Below, in pieces: positions 37,174-38,065 of a stretch of DNA of 38,065 nucleotides. This stretch comes from Leptospiraceae bacterium. GTDB taxonomy: Bacteria > Spirochaetota > Leptospiria > Leptospirales > Leptospiraceae. The stretch covers positions 1-38,065 of the forward strand of contig JAGOHK010000042.1 of NCBI GenBank assembly GCA_017996175.1, written 5' to 3'. Position numbers and translations under genes: made by a program. Under the pieces are notes generated by a model. The model was not told the DNA's origin. It did no database searches and saw only the letters and a program-made list of their open reading frames with translations. Position 1 is the stretch's first letter, and every line of letters begins with the position of its first letter.

Positions 37174-38065
37174 ATGGTAAACTTAGGAACAATGGCATTA
37201 TACGCGGATAACACTGAATTACTCGAAGAGATGTATGCAAATTATAAAGCAAATCCAACGAGTGTAGAAAAGGATTGGCAAGATTTTTTTCGTGAACTTG
37301 ATAACGGTGTAAGTTTCGGACAAAGAACCAATGGGAAAAATGGTCACGCTGAATCTTCTAGTTTTTTAAAAGACACAAGTGCAGCCAATTTCCAAGAAAT
37401 GGGGCTTATGAACTTGTTAAATGCTTACCGAAGACAAGGACATCTAGCGGCTAACTTAGATCCACTGGGGATACTCAAACCTAACCGCAAGTTCATCGAT
37501 CAAAAATTAGCAAATCTAAAACAAGAAGATTTAGAAAATATTGTTGATTCAGGTATACCAGCTCTCGGAAAAACAAAACTAAAAAATGTAATTGATTGGT
37601 ATGAAAAAACCTATTGTGGAAGCATTGGCTCTGAGCAATACTATATTGTAAACGATGAAGAAAGAGAATGGATTCAAAATAAAATGGAATCCACTGCCAA
37701 TTCTTACCCACTAGAAAAAAATCAAAAACTCAGACTTTTTAAAAAACTTTACAAAGCAGATTACTTTGAACAATTTTTAGCGAAGAAGTTTGTCGGTAAA
37801 AAACGTTTTTCTCTAGAAGGGGGAGAAACTATGATTCCAATGCTCGACCTAGTTGTAGAAGAAGCAGGTCGTTACAACATGGAAGCATTAATCATTGGTA
37901 TGGCACACCGTGGACGTTTGAATGTTCTAGTGAATACCATTCAAAAACCAGCAAGTTTAATTTTTGCCGAGTTTGAAGAAAAAATTGGCTCTGAGTCAGA
38001 AAGTTATGCAGACGTTAAATACCATCTCGGTTATTCCAATAATATAAAAACAGAATCAGGAAAAG
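37174..38065 (+). CDS. sucA: 2-oxoglutarate dehydrogenase E1 (5' part, runs off the window)
   Basis: A long open frame starts at ATG 37174, with a strong ribosome site (AGAGGAG, 37161-37167), and is still open at the end of the window after 297 codons. The N-terminal region is typical of E1o: an early [19 protein letters not shown] stretch with the conserved W of KDWQDFF, then [20 protein letters not shown]. The ThDP-domain start [20 protein letters not shown] (in outline) and [11 protein letters not shown] follow. It decarboxylates 2-oxoglutarate with ThDP and loads succinyl onto SucB. The order sucB-lpdA-sucA differs from the common sucA-sucB. Confidence 0.96.
   Translation, partial: MVNLGTMALYADNTELLEEMYANYKANPTSVEKDWQDFFRELDNGVSFGQRTNGKNGHAESSSFLKDTSAANFQEMGLMNLLNAYRRQGHLAANLDPLGILKPNRKFIDQKLANLKQEDLENIVDSGIPALGKTKLKNVIDWYEKTYCGSIGSEQYYIVNDEEREWIQNKMESTANSYPLEKNQKLRLFKKLYKADYFEQFLAKKFVGKKRFSLEGGETMIPMLDLVVEEAGRYNMEALIIGMAHRGRLNVLVNTIQKPASLIFAEFEEKIGSESESYADVKYHLGYSNNIKTESGK

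Overview
The window is a gene-dense, AT-rich (roughly 35% G+C by eye) bacterial chromosome segment, most likely from a Leptospira-like spirochaete (Leptospiraceae). The pointers are flagellar switch proteins beside a chemoreceptor, lipoproteins and a TonB receptor showing a diderm envelope, a spirochaete-style lipobox, short intergenic gaps and many ATGA/GTGA/TTGA overlaps. The genus assignment is inference; no database search was possible. There is no phage, insertion sequence, CRISPR array or rRNA, and one tRNA gene (Phe, GAA).

Layout: (1) 1-2500, plus strand: a SpoU/TrmH-type RNA methyltransferase, a REP-like imperfect inverted repeat, a MurG/arabinokinase-type glycosyltransferase-like protein, and a small exported Lys/Gly/Ala-repeat protein followed by a strong terminator. 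(2) 2523-7882, minus: a chemoreceptor, a FliM-like protein without a recognisable SpoA domain, and a 762-residue protein joining a FliM-type N-terminal motif, two SpoA (FliN-type) domains and a FliG N/middle-like domain. This is the most unusual locus here. (3) 7972-10960, minus: an SH3-like lipoprotein, then ilvB and ilvN. (4) 11158-17033, plus: an apparent operon of a TPR protein (promoter position predicts a leaderless mRNA), a catalase-fold heme protein, a TMEM220-like membrane protein, an M20 peptidase that has lost its central part, and a TonB-dependent receptor with a coiled coil before its TonB box. (5) gatB, tail to tail with a solitary DNA methyltransferase. (6) 20085-22724: an unrecognised 613-residue protein followed by a nitrilase-fold protein in which all three catalytic residues appear replaced. 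(7) 22713-25888, minus: 2-Cys peroxiredoxin, sufB and rlmN, the last two joined by a GTGA overlap. (8) 25922-33680, plus: a MORN-repeat membrane protein, then a tightly overlapped chain miaB, a small FecR-like protein, a GT4 glycosyltransferase (possible AUU start), a 21-codon micro-ORF, trmB and a Gfo/Idh/MocA oxidoreductase, followed by a UbiB/ABC1 kinase-like protein and lspA. (9) 34030-38065, plus: a tandem-CDGSH Fe-S protein, tRNA-Phe, and the 2-oxoglutarate dehydrogenase genes in the order sucB, lpdA, sucA, the last running off the window.

Two themes recur. One is Fe-S cluster supply and use with peroxide defence (SufB, RlmN, MiaB, CDGSH protein, peroxiredoxin, catalase-fold protein). 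The other is RNA modification (SpoU-type enzyme, RlmN, MiaB, TrmB). The best candidates for undescribed biology are the rearranged flagellar-switch module, the dead nitrilase with its unknown partner, and the unusual initiation and coupling signals in the miaB-trmB chain.
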